A DNA stretch of 64,000 bases, from the NCBI GenBank assembly GCA_031216445.1, contig CM062218.1, positions 25,204,001 to 25,268,000 of the forward strand, given 5' to 3'. The position numbers and the translations under genes were made by a program. Source of the stretch: Lateolabrax maculatus. Lineage: Eukaryota > Chordata > Actinopteri > Acropomatiformes > Lateolabracidae. Within the stretch, counting starts at the first letter, position 1; every line of letters begins with the position of its first letter. This document shows, one piece after another, positions 34,273-48,101 of the stretch. Under the pieces are notes generated by a model, which worked only from the letters and a program-made list of their open reading frames with translations, searched no databases and had not been told where the DNA came from.

Positions 34273-35828
34273 ATTCTTAACATCTCTGAAAATGCCCTGC
34301 AAGAAGTTATAGAGCAGATCAACCAAATTTATGTGCTTTCACAGCCATTGTTACATACCTCGGTTGGAAAAATACTAAATCAACATTGTGGAGATGTTGA
34401 GGACTCTTAAGTGAGTGAGATAGCTAAAGTATTTACTGAGAATAATGTATTCCTGAAATTCACTTCTACTAGGGGGTCATTGTCAACCACTAGCAAGCGA
34501 ACATCATACATTTGAAAAGAATTCTCAGTGGTGACGCCTATTGAGTTTGTCCTAAAAAATGACAGGCAGACAGTTGTGTATATCCCCATACTAAAAATGC
34601 TGCAGACATTACTAAACAATGGAGAAATTTTAGATAAGGCCATGTCATCTGAGACAAATTTGTCACAAGGATACAGATCTCACAGGGATGGTTACCGGTT
34701 TAAAGACAATTCTCTCTTGACAGAGGAAGAATTCAGGATTGCTCTTTTCTTGTACATAGATGATTTTGAGGTGGCTAAGCCCTTGGGAACCTCCAGAAAG
34801 AAACACAAGCTGCCATCTACTGGGTACTTGGAAATCTACACCCTAAATATCGCTCCTCTCTTCATTCCATTCAGCTTGCTCTACTCATCATCGCTGAAGA
34901 TGATATCAGGAAGTTGACTTTAAATGAGAGACCACAGTCTATTGAAGAATTAAAAGTGCAACTGGTAGATAAACTGTCACTGCAGTATGACTTTAAACTG
35001 CAGTATGAAGATCAAGACTTCCATAATGCCCTCTGCAATTTGACTGAAATAACTGATTTACCTGAAAGAGCTACGCTCAAAATCATCCCTCTTGTGACTC
35101 TCCATTTAACCGCATTGTCATCACCCACCACAACATCAGACACTGAGTGCAGCACAGCAGACACTGAGATCCTGTCGACAGGAAGAGCATCACCATCGCT
35201 AAGACAACAGTGGCCAGATTTCTTTGACATACCCAATTTCTCAGTTGATGTTGACTATAGACTCAGACAGGCAGATCTTGCCTTTATGAAGGATGGAACA
35301 CGTATGACTCTACCACGAGATATGAAGCATGACATACTAGAAAAGCTTGCTGAGACGATGTACAGTTTCAAGGCTTACCCTAAAGATGATGACTTCAGCA
35401 GTGTTGCAAAAGCACTAATTAGCAAACACCCCTGCCTCACTGAGCCTGGACCACACAGATGGTATGGCTGGAAAAACAGCCTTAAATTATCGCACAAAGC
35501 TTCAAAAAGCTGGATGTGAGGATGTAGCAATCAATGGAGGCAAAAGAAGTAAAGGCAACCCAGAAGGAGAATCCTCAAGCAAGAATATCAAACGGCCAAA
35601 AAGAGGTGAAGCAAACTACCTACCTAACTTACCTGAAGGACATGATGAAACAAGCCTTGAAAATGCCAGAAAGGTTCTCGTGGAAGAAATGAAGAAGAAA
35701 CAACCCAATGGCACTCTCATCTCACAAATGATGGACCAATCATTCCCACTACGCAGACAAGAAATTGTAGAAAAGGAACCTGCTGTACAGAACATTGTTG
35801 AACGATGGCCAGCACTCTTCACAGACAG
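34273..35828 (+). pseudogene. Rest of exon 3, broken (T7)
   Basis: Includes the orphaned tail of the zinc-finger frame to its usual TAA (34408-34410), the common TGA (34513-34515) and both frameshifts. Confidence 0.58.
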
Positions 35829-35974
35829 GTAAACTATTTTTGTTCTCAACCAATAAAATAATGCCTATCAAAAAGAAATTCAAGGTGTGTGGCTAGAAAT
35901 CCAAACACACTTGTTGGAATGTTAACACTTCTGCCATCTCTCCATCCCTACCCACCCCTCTCTCTACTTTTCAG

Positions 35975-37177
35975 GTGTTTGCTGAGTTCAACAGAATCGC
36001 AAGTAAGAATCTTGAGGGAGACTTCTTTGAGGCTCTGGACCAGTATACCCCACGTTTCATTGAACTTTTCAAAACAAGAAGGGGAACTGTTGGCCAGAAG
36101 CTCAGTGAGCTGATGCAGCACATGAGCTGGATGGTTAGTAGGTTAATTTTGCTTTTGATCTGTGTGATAGTTCATCAATCAAGTTCTAAATGAGATGATC
36201 CAGCCCAACCTATTCTATTTCCTGTCTGACTTGTGCTTGTGCCTTGCAAATTACTCTGTTAACTGGTCTTTTCTCTCTCTGTGTATCATTAGACACCAGA
36301 CGTGACAGTACTTCGCTCTGTTGTCCTCAAAGGCATTCCTATTTTACTTGGTGACGACTCCAGTGAATTCTTCAAGACATGCTCTGTAAGTACTTGCACA
36401 TAAGAAAAAGTTTGGTCTGCATTAAAATAGAACTATATCTGTGCTGACATAGAAGATGTAATTTTATCTGCACAATATACAATATACATTTTGTACAGTG
36501 ATTGATGTATTTTGTATGGCAATTCTTCCACAGCTAATCTGAGAGGTATTTAAACAGCCAGTAAATAAAAATGAAATTTGCCACATAAACGTTGTACACA
36601 TTAATTAATTGTAAATCTAAGGAGCAGGAGTCCAGGCTGAAAAGTCAGTGTCACTGTTTAAGAATATATGGACCTTGTGGACCATAGCTTTAGTTTAATC
36701 ATACCACATTTATTTTGTTGGTTATATTGTAACAATCCAGTGTGAACACATATTTAAAACCATATTCCCTAGCAAATGCTTTCAACATTAAAAATGAATG
36801 TTTAGAAGAGCATAAATTGCCATGCTGAAGAATGTGTGTGTGTGTCTTTGTAGGGTACAGCGAGAGACGAGGCCCTAGAATGCACTGTCGGTGTGCTGAC
36901 AGTTGTCAGTGAAGATAATCCTCATGAGGGTCCAAGTTCAGTAGACCTCCAGCCCATCTCCACTGCCATCATTCTGGAGGGAGGTATCATCATGGATCAT
37001 ATAAAAAAACTTGCCTCAGGCAGTTTGTCTGTTATTTGGGCTTACATATGCTTTGCATTTGGATTACCCAAAATGCATGGCAAATACACTCAACTTCATT
37101 CAGACTGTGATGCTTGGACTGGGAAAGAAAACCTCCCACCAAAACTGTTAACTTTGAAGAACAGTCTACTGGGTTAG
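35975..37177 (+). pseudogene. SAMD3-like gene, exons 4-6 (T7)
   Basis: Exon 4 35975-36133, exon 5 36293-36385, exon 6 36854-37177. The exon 4 donor is GTTAGT instead of GTAAGT, weaker but still GT. Confidence 0.55.
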
Positions 37178-38535
37178 ACCAGTAAAGAGCCATCAGCTGT
37201 CAGATAGCACTTTGTAAATTATGCAGCAGTTAATGTTCTCCTGTTATCAGAGAAAGTTTTATGCTTTCATGCAACTGAGCTGGCTTGTTTATGATCTCAA
37301 AAAAAAAAAAAATTCTATTAAAGTGTACCATGTTATGCTAGTATGCTAATGGTGGAAATAGCGCCACCTTGTGTTGCAAAGAGTTGTTAGATAATGTTGT
37401 CAGAAAGGAACCTAGCAAGGTTGACCTGTTTACATTTGTGTTTTGGGAAAACTTTTAATTATAGTAGTTATAATGTAGTACAAATACAAAACCCAAGGAG
37501 TGATGTTTTTCTGTGTTGGTTTAAACCTTGGACTGATGCTCGCTTTGGGACACAAAAGCATTTGTTGTACTTTCAGTTTTGATCAGAAATGCAATGATTT
37601 TGCATGCACTGAAGTCCTGTAATTATCAGGTGTTTACCTGTTTAATATTGTGAGACTGTTACATGCATAGAATTAGCTCACAAAAATGTGGTTTTATTTT
37701 TGCCATGTCCATGTCATGTTCTACAGTCAAATCAAACCACAAGTTTGTTGTTTAGCTGCTGTTTTGTACTTGAATGTACAAGAAAGTGATACTTGGGAAC
37801 AGAACACTTGAGGCTGAATAATAGATTTAATGCATATTGTTATTACAATAGCCTAACAGACATAGATCACACTATGAGCAATTTTGCAACTAGCTTTAAA
37901 ATACATTAAATATGACAAGAGGATAGAGAACAGTAATTTTATTGTTTATTGTAAGGTTATTACATGAGTGATAAAACACACATTTTATATTGGAGAATTG
38001 GAATCAAAAGTAACAATATCGAACATTTATTGTTCAGTCTAGATCTGTCAGTGATGCAATTATTTTTTTAATAAATGTTGTAATGCAGCTGAACAAACCC
38101 AGTGAGTGTTCTTTTAAAGTATATGTTTGTGGTGTTTTTCCCTTTATTAGGTAATAACAGCTAAAATAGATAAGAAATGGGAGAAGGACAAGGACCCATT
38201 CAAGGAAATTGGTTTGTTTAATTTAACTGAACTGAAATGAACTGAAAAAAAATGAGTGAGTAGTAAGTAGTAGGTATCATAATTCTAAGTGGGGTTAAAT
38301 TTGTATCAAGCAGTCCACACAAAATGAAAAAATTAAGTTAACACTAAGCATGGCTATTAAGTTACATGAAGTTACATGATTTTTTTTTTTTTTTTAGTTG
38401 TACTACTTGATTTAGTACTGCACACTTAAAATAAACAAGCTTTTCTAACTCACTATTCTTAAGATTACTTTGCTTAATTTGCAACGAGTTTGCATACTTT
38501 TTTTAAGTAAGGTCAACTAATTAGATTTTACAGTG

Positions 38536-39410
38536 AGTATACGTACACACGTCTCCCGCAGAGCTATGTTGAAAGTCCCTCAATATTCAGTCGAGTATTG
38601 GCTAATGACCTGCAACACCTAGACGTGTCCAGTACAGTACTACAATATGTAGATGATCTCTTGATATGTAGCACCTCCAAAGCTCAATGTGCACAAGACT
38701 CAGTCTCAGCCCTGATGGCTTTAGAAAAGCGGGCTCACAAGGTGAGTAAAAATAAATTACAGTTTTGCCAGACACAGGTTGAATACTTAGGTAGACAACT
38801 CTGTGGCACTAAATGAGCTATAGTGCCCTCACAAATTGAGGCAGTATCGAAAGCTCCCAAACCACAAACGGTGAGACACATGTCGTCATTTCTGCCATCT
38901 CAGCTTTACTAGAAGCCATACACCATCCAAAAGTGTTAGCCATCATTAAATGCGTAGCTCATCAAAAAACGAATTCCCTGATAGCTAAAGGCAACAACTT
39001 AGCAGATGAAGCCGCAAAACGCATAGCTACACCCACCTGTATAGGACCACTGCTAGTAGCTGGAGATTGTGAACCACTGACAAACTTATATATATATGAT
39101 ATATATATATATATATATATATATGAGCTATATATATGTGCTGCTATGTAATAGCAGCACAACATCAGGCAAGTCCATATGCACATTCTGTATGGGCAAA
39201 AAGGGGGGCAAGTATAATCACTGAAGAAGGTCCATCACATGGGCTATGGCGAAGTGCACATGGACATATTGTCCTCCCAACATCTTTGGTACAGGTTGCT
39301 ACACGTAGTGCGCATGGTCAGGACCATTGCACAAGTGGGGAGGTGTTGAGACGCCTTCAAGCAGTCTGGTGGTCACCATTTTTCCGACCTGCGTTTGTAG
39401 CTGAGACAAT
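38536..39410 (+). pseudogene. pol: P7: ERV pol fragment
   Basis: Short type with the Arg variant and a TGATA interruption in the TA tract, as in P1-P3 and P5. Confidence 0.78.
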
Positions 39411-39557
39411 TTTGCAAGGAAGGTTTTTTTCTGTTGCTCTGGTATTTCAAGTCTGATACTGCATGTTAGTGTTTTTGTTTTTTGTTTCTATTTTGCCGGG
39501 CTTGATGCTAAAATGATCTTTTCTTTTCAGATTTTTCAAGAAGACAAAAAACTTCCT

Positions 39558-40289
39558 ATGCAGTGGTTGTGTAAGTACTGCACATTTTGTGCTGAAAAGA
39601 GGTGCTTCTTACTTAAGCATTACCGCTTAAAACACGGGTGCCACACTCGAATATCACCACTACCGTGCCTTTATAAGGAGTGCCTGTGCACATTTAAATC
39701 TTTCAATGCACTCAAAGTCCACTTATCAACATGGCACACTCAAAAGGACCTGGGGAACGTGGGTGAAACTGCTTTCCATTGTCAGCTGTGTGACTTTGTG
39801 GAGCCTTGCACTGGAGCTGACTTTTTTACCCATTTACGAAGACATTTGAAGCTGAAGCAAAAGGTTTCCTGTCCATATCAAGGCTGTAGCTTTCAGAGCA
39901 ATGTTTATTCAACCTTTAATGCACATAAAAGCAAAGAACATCAAGACCACAATAAGATGGCATTCAAACCTGAAATTGTGTCACATAATGTACTTGAGGT
40001 ACCTCCACCTAATATAAATATTCAACCTGAGGATAGTGCCCCTGAAACTGATCAGGTTGAGTTTGAGGTTACTGAGCTCAATGAAGATGTGGGAGACTTG
40101 GAGAGTCAGTTGGAACATAATGTAGCTGCTGTTTTTCTGAAAATGTCATCGATTCTTAACATCTCTGAAAATGCCCTGCAAGAAGTTATAGAGCAGATCA
40201 ACCAAATTTATGTGCTTTCACAGCCATTGTTACATACCTCGGTTGGAAAAATACTAAATCAACATTGTGGAGATGTTGAGGACTCTTAA
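39558..40289 (+). CDS. C2H2 zinc-finger protein (T8)
   Basis: Intact frame, identical in protein sequence to T2 and T5. Confidence 0.6.
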   Translation: MQWLCKYCTFCAEKRCFLLKHYRLKHGCHTRISPLPCLYKECLCTFKSFNALKVHLSTWHTQKDLGNVGETAFHCQLCDFVEPCTGADFFTHLRRHLKLKQKVSCPYQGCSFQSNVYSTFNAHKSKEHQDHNKMAFKPEIVSHNVLEVPPPNINIQPEDSAPETDQVEFEVTELNEDVGDLESQLEHNVAAVFLKMSSILNISENALQEVIEQINQIYVLSQPLLHTSVGKILNQHCGDVEDS

Positions 40290-41707
40290 GTGAGTGAGAT
40301 AGCTAAAGTATTTACTGAGAATAATGTATTCCTGAAATTCACTTCTACTAGGGGGTCATTGTCAACCACTAGCACGCGAACATCATACATTTGAAAAGAA
40401 TTCTCAGTGGTGACGCCTATTGAGTTTGTCCTAAAAAATGACAGGCAGACAGTTGTGTATATCCCCATACTAAAAATGCTGCAGACATTACTAAACAATG
40501 GAGAAATTTTAGATAAGGCCATGTCATCTGAGACAAATTTGTCACAAGGATACAGATCTCACAGGGATGGTTACCGGTTTAAAGACAATTCTCTCTTGAC
40601 AGAGGAAGAATTCAGGATTGCTCTTTTCTTGTACATAGATGATTTTGAGGTGGCTAAGCCCTTGGGAACCTCCAGAAAGAAACACAAGCTGCCATCTACT
40701 GGGTACTTGGAAATCTACACCCTAAATATCGCTCCTCTCTTCATTCCATTCAGCTTGCTCTACTCATCATCGCTGAAGATGATATCAGGAAGTTGACTTT
40801 AAATGAGAGACCACAGTCTATTGAAGAATTAAAAGTGCAACTGGTAGATAAACTGTCACTGCAGTATGACTTTAAACTGCAGTATGAAGATCAAGACTTC
40901 CATAATGCCCTCTGCAATTTGACTGAAATAACTGATTTACCTGAAAGAGCTACGCTCAAAATCATCCCTCTTGTGACTCTCCATTTAACCGCATTGTCAT
41001 CACCCACCACAACATCAGACACTGAGTGCAGCACAGCAGACACTGAGATCCTGTCGACAGGAAGAGCATCACCATCGCTAAGACAACAGTGGCCAGATTT
41101 CTTTGACATACCCAATTTCTCAGTTGATGTTGACTATAGACTCAGACAGGCAGATCTTGCCTTTATGAAGGATGGAACACGTATGACTCTACCACGAGAT
41201 ATGAAGCATGACATACTAGAAAAGCTTGCTGAGACGATGTACAGTTTCAAGGCTTACCCTAAAGATGATGACTTCAGCAGTGTTGCAAAAGCACTAATTA
41301 GCAAACACCCCTGCCTCACTGAGCCTGGACCACACAGATGGTATGGCTGGAAAAACAGCCTTAAATTATCGCACAAAGCTTCAAAAAGCTGGATGTGAGG
41401 ATGTAGCAATCAATGGAGGCAAAAGAAGTAAAGGCAACCCAGAAGGAGAATCCTCAAGCAAGAATATCAAACGGCCAAAAAGAGGTGAAGCAAACTACCT
41501 ACCTAACTTACCTGAAGGACATGATGAAACAAGCCTTGAAAATGCCAGAAAGGTTCTCGTGGAAGAAATGAAGAAGAAACAACCCAATGGCACTCTCATC
41601 TCACAAATGATGGACCAATCATTCCCACTACGCAGACAAGAAATTGTAGAAAAGGAACCTGCTGTACAGAACATTGTTGAACGATGGCCAGCACTCTTCA
41701 CAGACAG
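40290..41707 (+). pseudogene. Rest of exon 3, broken (T8)
   Basis: Common stop (TGA 40392-40394) and frameshifts. Private A to C in the dead stretch between the two stops (AGCACGCGAAC). Confidence 0.58.
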
Positions 41708-41853
41708 GTAAACTATTTTTGTTCTCAACCAATAAAATAATGCCTATCAAAAAGAAATTCAAGGTGTGTGGCTAGAAATCCAAACACACTTGTTGGAATG
41801 TTAACACTTCTGCCATCTCTCCATCCCTACCCACCCCTCTCTCTACTTTTCAG

Positions 41854-43058
41854 GTGTTTGCTGAGTTCAACAGAATCGCAAGTAAGAATCTTGAGGGAGA
41901 CTTCTTTGAGGCTCTGGACCAGTATACCCCACGTTTCATTGAACTTTTCAAAACAAGAAGGGGAACTGTTGGCCAGAAGCTCAGTGAGCTGATGCAGCAC
42001 ATGAGCTGGATGGTAAGTAGGTTAATTTTGCTTTTGATCTGTGTGATAGTTCATCAATCAAGTTCTAAATGAGATGATCCAGCCCAACCTATTCTGTTTC
42101 CTGTCTGACTTGTGCTTGTGCCTTGCAAATCACTCTGTTAACTGGTCTTTTCTCTCTCTGTGTATCATTAGACACCAGACGTGACAGTACTTCGCTCTGT
42201 TGTCCTCAAAGGCATTCCTATTTTACTTGGTGACGACTCCAGTGAATTCTTCAAGACATGCTCTGTAAGTACTTGCACATAAGAAAAAGTTTGGTCTGCA
42301 TTAAAATAGAACTATATCTGTGCTGACATAGAAGATGTAATTTTATCTGCACAATATACAATATACATTTTGTACAGTGATTGATGTATTTTGTATGGCA
42401 ATTCCTCCACAGCTAATCTGAGAGGTATTTAAACAGCCAGTAAATAAAAATGAAATTTGCCACATAAACGTTGTACACATTAATTAATTGTAAATCTAAG
42501 GAGCAGGAGTCCAGGCTGAAAAGTCAGTGTCACTGTTTAAGAATAAATGGACCTTGTGGACCATAGCTTTAGTTTAATCATACCACATTTATTTTGTTGG
42601 TTATATTGTAACAATCCAGTGTGAACACATATTTAAAACCATATTCCCTAGCAAATGCTTTCAACATTAAAAATGAATGTTTAGAAGAGCATAAATTGCC
42701 ATGCTGAAGAATGTGTGTGTGTGTGTCTTTGTAGGGTACAGCGAGAGACGAGGCCCTAGAATGCACTGTCGGTGTGCTGACAGTTGTCAGTGAAGATAAT
42801 CCTCATGAGGGTCCAAGTTCAGTAGACCTCCAGCCCATCTCCACTGCCATCATTCTGGAGGGAGGTATCATCATGGATCATATAAAAAAACTTGCCTCAG
42901 GCAGTTTGTCTGTTATTTGGGCTTACATATGCTTTGCATTTGGATTACCCAAAATGCATGGCAAATACACTCAACTTCATTCAGACTGTGATGCTTGGAC
43001 TGGGAAAGAAAACCTCCCACCAAAACTGTTAACTTTGAAGAACAGTCTACTGGGTTAG
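41854..43058 (+). pseudogene. SAMD3-like gene, exons 4-6 (T8)
   Basis: Exon 4 41854-42012, exon 5 42172-42264, exon 6 42735-43058. All open, with normal splice sites. Confidence 0.55.
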
Positions 43059-44412
43059 ACCAGTAAAGAGCCATCAGCTGTCAGATAGCACTTTGTAAAT
43101 TATGCAGCAGTTAATGTTCTCCTGTTATCAGAGAAAGTTTTATGCTTTCATGCAACTGAGCTGGCTTGTTTATGATCTCAAAAAAAAAAAAAAATTCTAT
43201 TAAAGTGTACCATGTTATGCTAGTATGCTAATGGTGGAAATAGCGCCACCTTGTGTTGCAAAGAGTTGTTAGATAATGTTGTCAGAAAGGAACCTAGCAA
43301 GGTTGACCTGTTTACATTTGTGTTTTGGGAAAACTTTTAATTATAGTAGTTATAATGTAGTACAAATACAAAACCCAAGGAGTGATGTTTTTCTGTGTTG
43401 GTTTAAACCTTGGACTGATGCTCGCTTTGGGACACAAAAGCATTTGTTGTACTTTCAGTTTTGATCAGAAATGCAATGATTTTGCATGCACTGAAGTCCT
43501 GTAATTATCAGGTGTTTACCTGTTTAATATTGTGAGACTGTTACATGCATAGAATTAGCTCACAAAAATGTGGTTTTATTTTTGCCATGTCCATGTCATG
43601 TTCTACAGTCAAATCAAACCACAAGTTTGTTGTTTAGCTGCTGTTTTGTACTTGAATGTACAAGAAAGTGATACTTGGGAACAGAACACTTGAGGCTGAA
43701 TAATAGATTTAATGCATATTGTTATTACAATAGCCTAACAGACATAGATCACACTATGAGCAATTTTACAACTAGCTTTAAAATACATTAAATATGACAA
43801 GAGGATAGAGAACAGTAATTTTATTGTTTATTGTAAGGTTATTACATGAGTGATAAAACACACATTTTATATTGGAGAATTGGAATCAAAAGTAACAATA
43901 TCGAACATTTATTGTTCAGTCTAGATCTGTCAGTGATGCAATTATTTTTTTAATAAATGTTGTAATGCAGCTGAACAAACCCAGTGAGTGTTCTTTTAAA
44001 GTATATGTTTGTGGTGTTTTTCCCTTTATTAGGTAATAACAGCTAAAATAGATAAGAAATGGGAGAAGGACAAGGACCCATTCAAGGAAATTGGTTTGTT
44101 TAATTTAACTGAACTGAAATGAACTGAAAAAAAATGAGTGAGTAGTAAGTAGTAGGTATCATAATTCTAAGTGGGGTTAAATTTGTATCAAGCAGTCCAC
44201 ACAAAATGAAAAAATTAAGTTAACACTAAGCATGGCTATTAAGTTACATGAACTTTTTTTTTTTTTTTTTTTAGTTGTACTACTTGATTTGGTACTGCAC
44301 ACTTAAAATAAACAAGCTTTTCTAACTCACTATTCTTAAGATTACTTTGCTTAATTTGCAACGAGTTTGCATACTTTTTTTAAGTAAGGTCAACTAATTA
44401 GATTTTACAGTG

Positions 44413-44961
44413 AGTATACGTACACACGTCTCCCGCAGAGCTATGTTGAAAGTCCCTCAATATTCAGTCGAGTATTGGCTAATGACCTGCAACACCTAGA
44501 CGTGTCCAGTACAGTACTACAATATGTAGATGATCTCTTGATATGTAGCACCTCCAAAGCTCAATGTGCACAAGACTCAGTCTCAGCCCTGATGGCTTTA
44601 GAAAAGGGGGCTCACAAGGTGAGTAAAAATAAATTACAGTTTTGCCAGACACAGGTTGAATACTTAGGTAGACAACTCTGTGGCACTAAATGAGCTATAG
44701 TGCCCTCACAAATTGAGGCAGTATCGAAAGCTCCCAAACCACAAACGGTGAGACACATGTCGTCATTTCTGCCATCTCAGCTTTACTAGAAGCCATACAC
44801 CATCCAAAAGTGTTAGCCATCATTAAATGCGTAGCTCATCAAAAAACGAATTCCCTGATAGCTAAAGGCAACAACTTAGCAGATGAAGCCGCAAAACGCA
44901 TAGCTACACCCACCTGTATAGGACCACTGCTAGTAGCTGGAGATTGTGAACCACTGACAAA

Positions 44962-45023
<62 letters not shown>

Positions 45024-45331
45024 CTATATATATGTGCTGCTATGTAATAGCGGCACTAAATGAGCTATAGTGCCCTCACAAATTGAGGCAGTATCGAAAG
45101 CTCCCAAACCACAAACGGTGAGACACATGTCGTCATTTCTGCCATCTCAGCTTTACTAGAAGCCATACACCATCCAAAAGTGTTAGCCATCATTAAATGC
45201 GTAGCTCATCAAAAAACGAATTCCCTGATAGCTAAAGGCAACAACTTAGCAGATGAAGCCGCAAAACGCATAGCTACACCCACCTGTATAGGACCACTGC
45301 TAGTAGCTGGAGATTGTGAACCACTGACAAA

Positions 45332-45375
<44 letters not shown>

Positions 45376-45658
45376 CTATATATATGTGCTGCTATATAAT
45401 AGCAGCACAACATCAGGCAAGTCCATATGCACATTCTGTATGGGCAAAAAGGGGGGCAAGTATAATCACTGAAGAAGGTCCATCACATGGGCTATGGCGA
45501 AGTGCACATGGACATATTGTCCTCCCAACATCTTTGGTACAGGTTGCTACACGTAGTGCGCATGGTCAGGACCATTGCACAAGTGGGGAGGTGTTGAGAC
45601 GCCTTCAAGCAGTCTGGTGGTCACCATTTTTCCGACCTGCGTTTGTAGCTGAGACAAT
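44413..45658 (+). pseudogene. pol: P8: ERV pol fragment with internal duplication
   Basis: Short type with the Gly variant. The RNase H segment and TA tract occur twice, because 370 bp are duplicated in tandem. The two RNase H frames start at 44810 and 45180. The first TA tract is the longest in the window (about 44964-45020). The second copy ends GCTATATAATAGC, a variant shared with P9 and P10 only. Confidence 0.78.
44683..45422 (+). repeat. 370-bp tandem duplication in P8
   Basis: The text from GGCACTAAATGAGC at about 44683 restarts at about 45053 after ...TGTAATAGC, with GGCAC/AGCAC microhomology at the join. Copy one keeps GCTATGTAATAGC and copy two has GCTATATAATAGC, so either they have diverged or one was overwritten by a neighbour. 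Confidence 0.8.
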
Positions 45659-45805
45659 TTTGCAAGGAAGGTTTTTTTCTGTTGCTCTGGTATTTCAAGT
45701 CTGATACTGCATGTTAGTGTTTTTGTTTTTTGTTTCTATTTTGCCGGGCTTGATGCTAAAATGATCTTTTCTTTTCAGATTTTTCAAGAAGACAAAAAAC
45801 TTCCT

Positions 45806-46537
45806 ATGCAGTGGTTGTGTAAGTATTGCACATTTTGTGCTGAAAAGAGGTGCTTCTTACTTAAGCATTACCGCTTAAAACACGGGTGCCACACTCGAAT
45901 ATCACCACTACCGTGCCTTTATAAGGAGTGCCTGTGCACATTTAAATCTTTCAATGCACTCAAAGTCCACTTATCAACATGGCACACTCAAAAGGACCTG
46001 GGGAACGTGGGTGAAACTGCTTTCCATTGTCAGCTGTGTGACTTTGTGGAGCCTTGCACTGGAGCTGACTTTTTTACCCATTTACGAAGACATTTGAAGC
46101 TGAAGCAAAAGGTTTCCTGTCCATATCAAGGCTGTAGCTTTCAGAGCAATGTTTATTCAACCTTTAATGCACATAAAAGCAAAGAACATCAAGACCACAA
46201 TAAGATGGCATTCAAACCTGAAATTGTGTCACATAATGTACTTGAGGTACCTCCACCTAATATAAATATTCAACCTGAGGATAGTGCCCCTGAAACTGAT
46301 CAGGTTGAGTTTGAGGTTACTGAGCTCAATGAAGATGTGGGAGACTTGGAGAGTCAGTTGGAACATAATGTAGCTGCTGTTTTTCTGAAAATGTCATCGA
46401 TTCTTAACATCTCTGAAAATGCCCTGCAAGAAGTTATAGAGCAGATCAACCAAATTTATGTGCTTTCACAGCCATTGTTACATACCTCGGTTGGAAAAAT
46501 ACTAAATCAACATTGTGGAGATGTTGAGGACTCTTAA
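45806..46537 (+). CDS. C2H2 zinc-finger protein (T9)
   Basis: Intact frame with the T2 protein sequence. A synonymous TAT codon in finger 1 (GTAAGTATTGC) is shared only with T10. Confidence 0.6.
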   Translation: MQWLCKYCTFCAEKRCFLLKHYRLKHGCHTRISPLPCLYKECLCTFKSFNALKVHLSTWHTQKDLGNVGETAFHCQLCDFVEPCTGADFFTHLRRHLKLKQKVSCPYQGCSFQSNVYSTFNAHKSKEHQDHNKMAFKPEIVSHNVLEVPPPNINIQPEDSAPETDQVEFEVTELNEDVGDLESQLEHNVAAVFLKMSSILNISENALQEVIEQINQIYVLSQPLLHTSVGKILNQHCGDVEDS

Positions 46538-47955
46538 GTGAGTGAGATAGCTAAAGTATTTACTGAGAATAATGTATTCCTGAAATTCACTTCTACTAGG
46601 GGGTCATTGTCAACCACTAGCAAGCGAACATCATACATTTGAAAAGAATTCTCAGTGGTGACGCCTATTGAGTTTGTCCTAAAAAATGACAGGCAGACAG
46701 TTGTGTATATCCCCATACTAAAAATGCTGCAGACATTATTAAACAATGGAGAAATTTTAGATAAGGCCATGTCATCTGAGACAAATTTGTCACAAGGATA
46801 CAGATCTCACAGGGATGGTTACCGGTTTAAAGACAATTCTCTCTTGACAGAGGAAGAATTCAGGATTGCTCTTTTCTTGTACATAGATGATTTTGAGGTG
46901 GCTAAGCCCTTGGGAACCTCCAGAAAGAAACACAAGCTGCCATCTACTGGGTACTTGGAAATCTACACCCTAAATATCGCTCCTCTCTTCATTCCATTCA
47001 GCTTGCTCTACTCATCATCGCTGAAGATGATATCAGGAAGTTGACTTTAAATGAGAGACCACAGTCTATTGAAGAATTAAAAGTGCAACTGGTAGATAAA
47101 CTGTCACTGCAGTATGACTTTAAACTGCAGTATGAAGATCAAGACTTCCATAATGCCCTCTGCAATTTGACTGAAATAACTGATTTACCTGAAAGAGCTA
47201 CGCTCAAAATCATCCCTCTTGTGACTCTCCATTTAACCGCATTGTCATCACCCACCACAACATCAGACACTGAGTGCAGCACAGCAGACACTGAGATCCT
47301 GTCGACAGGAAGAGCATCACCATCGCTAAGACAACAGTGGCCAGATTTCTTTGACATACCCAATTTCTCAGTTGATGTTGACTATAGACTCAGACAGGCA
47401 GATCTTGCCTTTATGAAGGATGGAACACGTATGACTCTACCACGAGATATGAAGCATGACATACTAGAAAAGCTTGCTGAGACGATGTACAGTTTCAAGG
47501 CTTACCCTAAAGATGATGACTTCAGCAGTGTTGCAAAAGCACTAATTAGCAAACACCCCTGCCTCACTGAGCCTGGACCACACAGATGGTATGGCTGGAA
47601 AAACAGCCTTAAATTATCGCACAAAGCTTCAAAAAGCTGGATGTGAGGATGTAGCAATCAATGGAGGCAAAAGAAGTAAAGGCAACCCAGAAGGAGAATC
47701 CTCAAGCAAGAATATCAAACGGCCAAAAAGAGGTGAAGCAAACTACCTACCTAACTTACCTGAAGGACATGATGAAACAAGCCTTGAAAATGCCAGAAAG
47801 GTTCTCGTGGAAGAAATGAAGAAGAAACAACCCAATGGCACTCTCATCTCACAAATGATGGACCAATCATTCCCACTACGCAGACAAGAAATTGTAGAAA
47901 AGGAACCTGCTGTACAGAACATTGTTGAACGATGGCCAGCACTCTTCACAGACAG
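46538..47955 (+). pseudogene. Rest of exon 3, broken (T9)
   Basis: Common stop (TGA 46640-46642) and frameshifts. One private C to T near 46739. Confidence 0.58.
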
Positions 47956-48101
47956 GTAAACTATTTTTGTTCTCAACCAATAAAATAATGCCTATCAAAA
48001 AGAAATTCAAGGTGTGTGGCTAGAAATCCAAACACACTTGTTGGAATGTTAACACTTCTGCCATCTCTCCATCCCTACCCACCCCTCTCTCTACTTTTCA
48101 G

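Larger units (their letters stand above)
33532..38535 (+). mobile_element. T7: T block lacking its 5' end
   Basis: Carries the AAGTTACATG duplication near 38361. The gene-free region is 37178-38535. Confidence 0.6.
39411..44412 (+). mobile_element. T8: T block lacking its 5' end
   Basis: The 3' region lacks the AAGTTACATG duplication and so resembles T1-T4 and T10 there. The TG repeat before exon 6 has one extra unit, as in T10. The gene-free region is 43059-44412. Confidence 0.6.
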
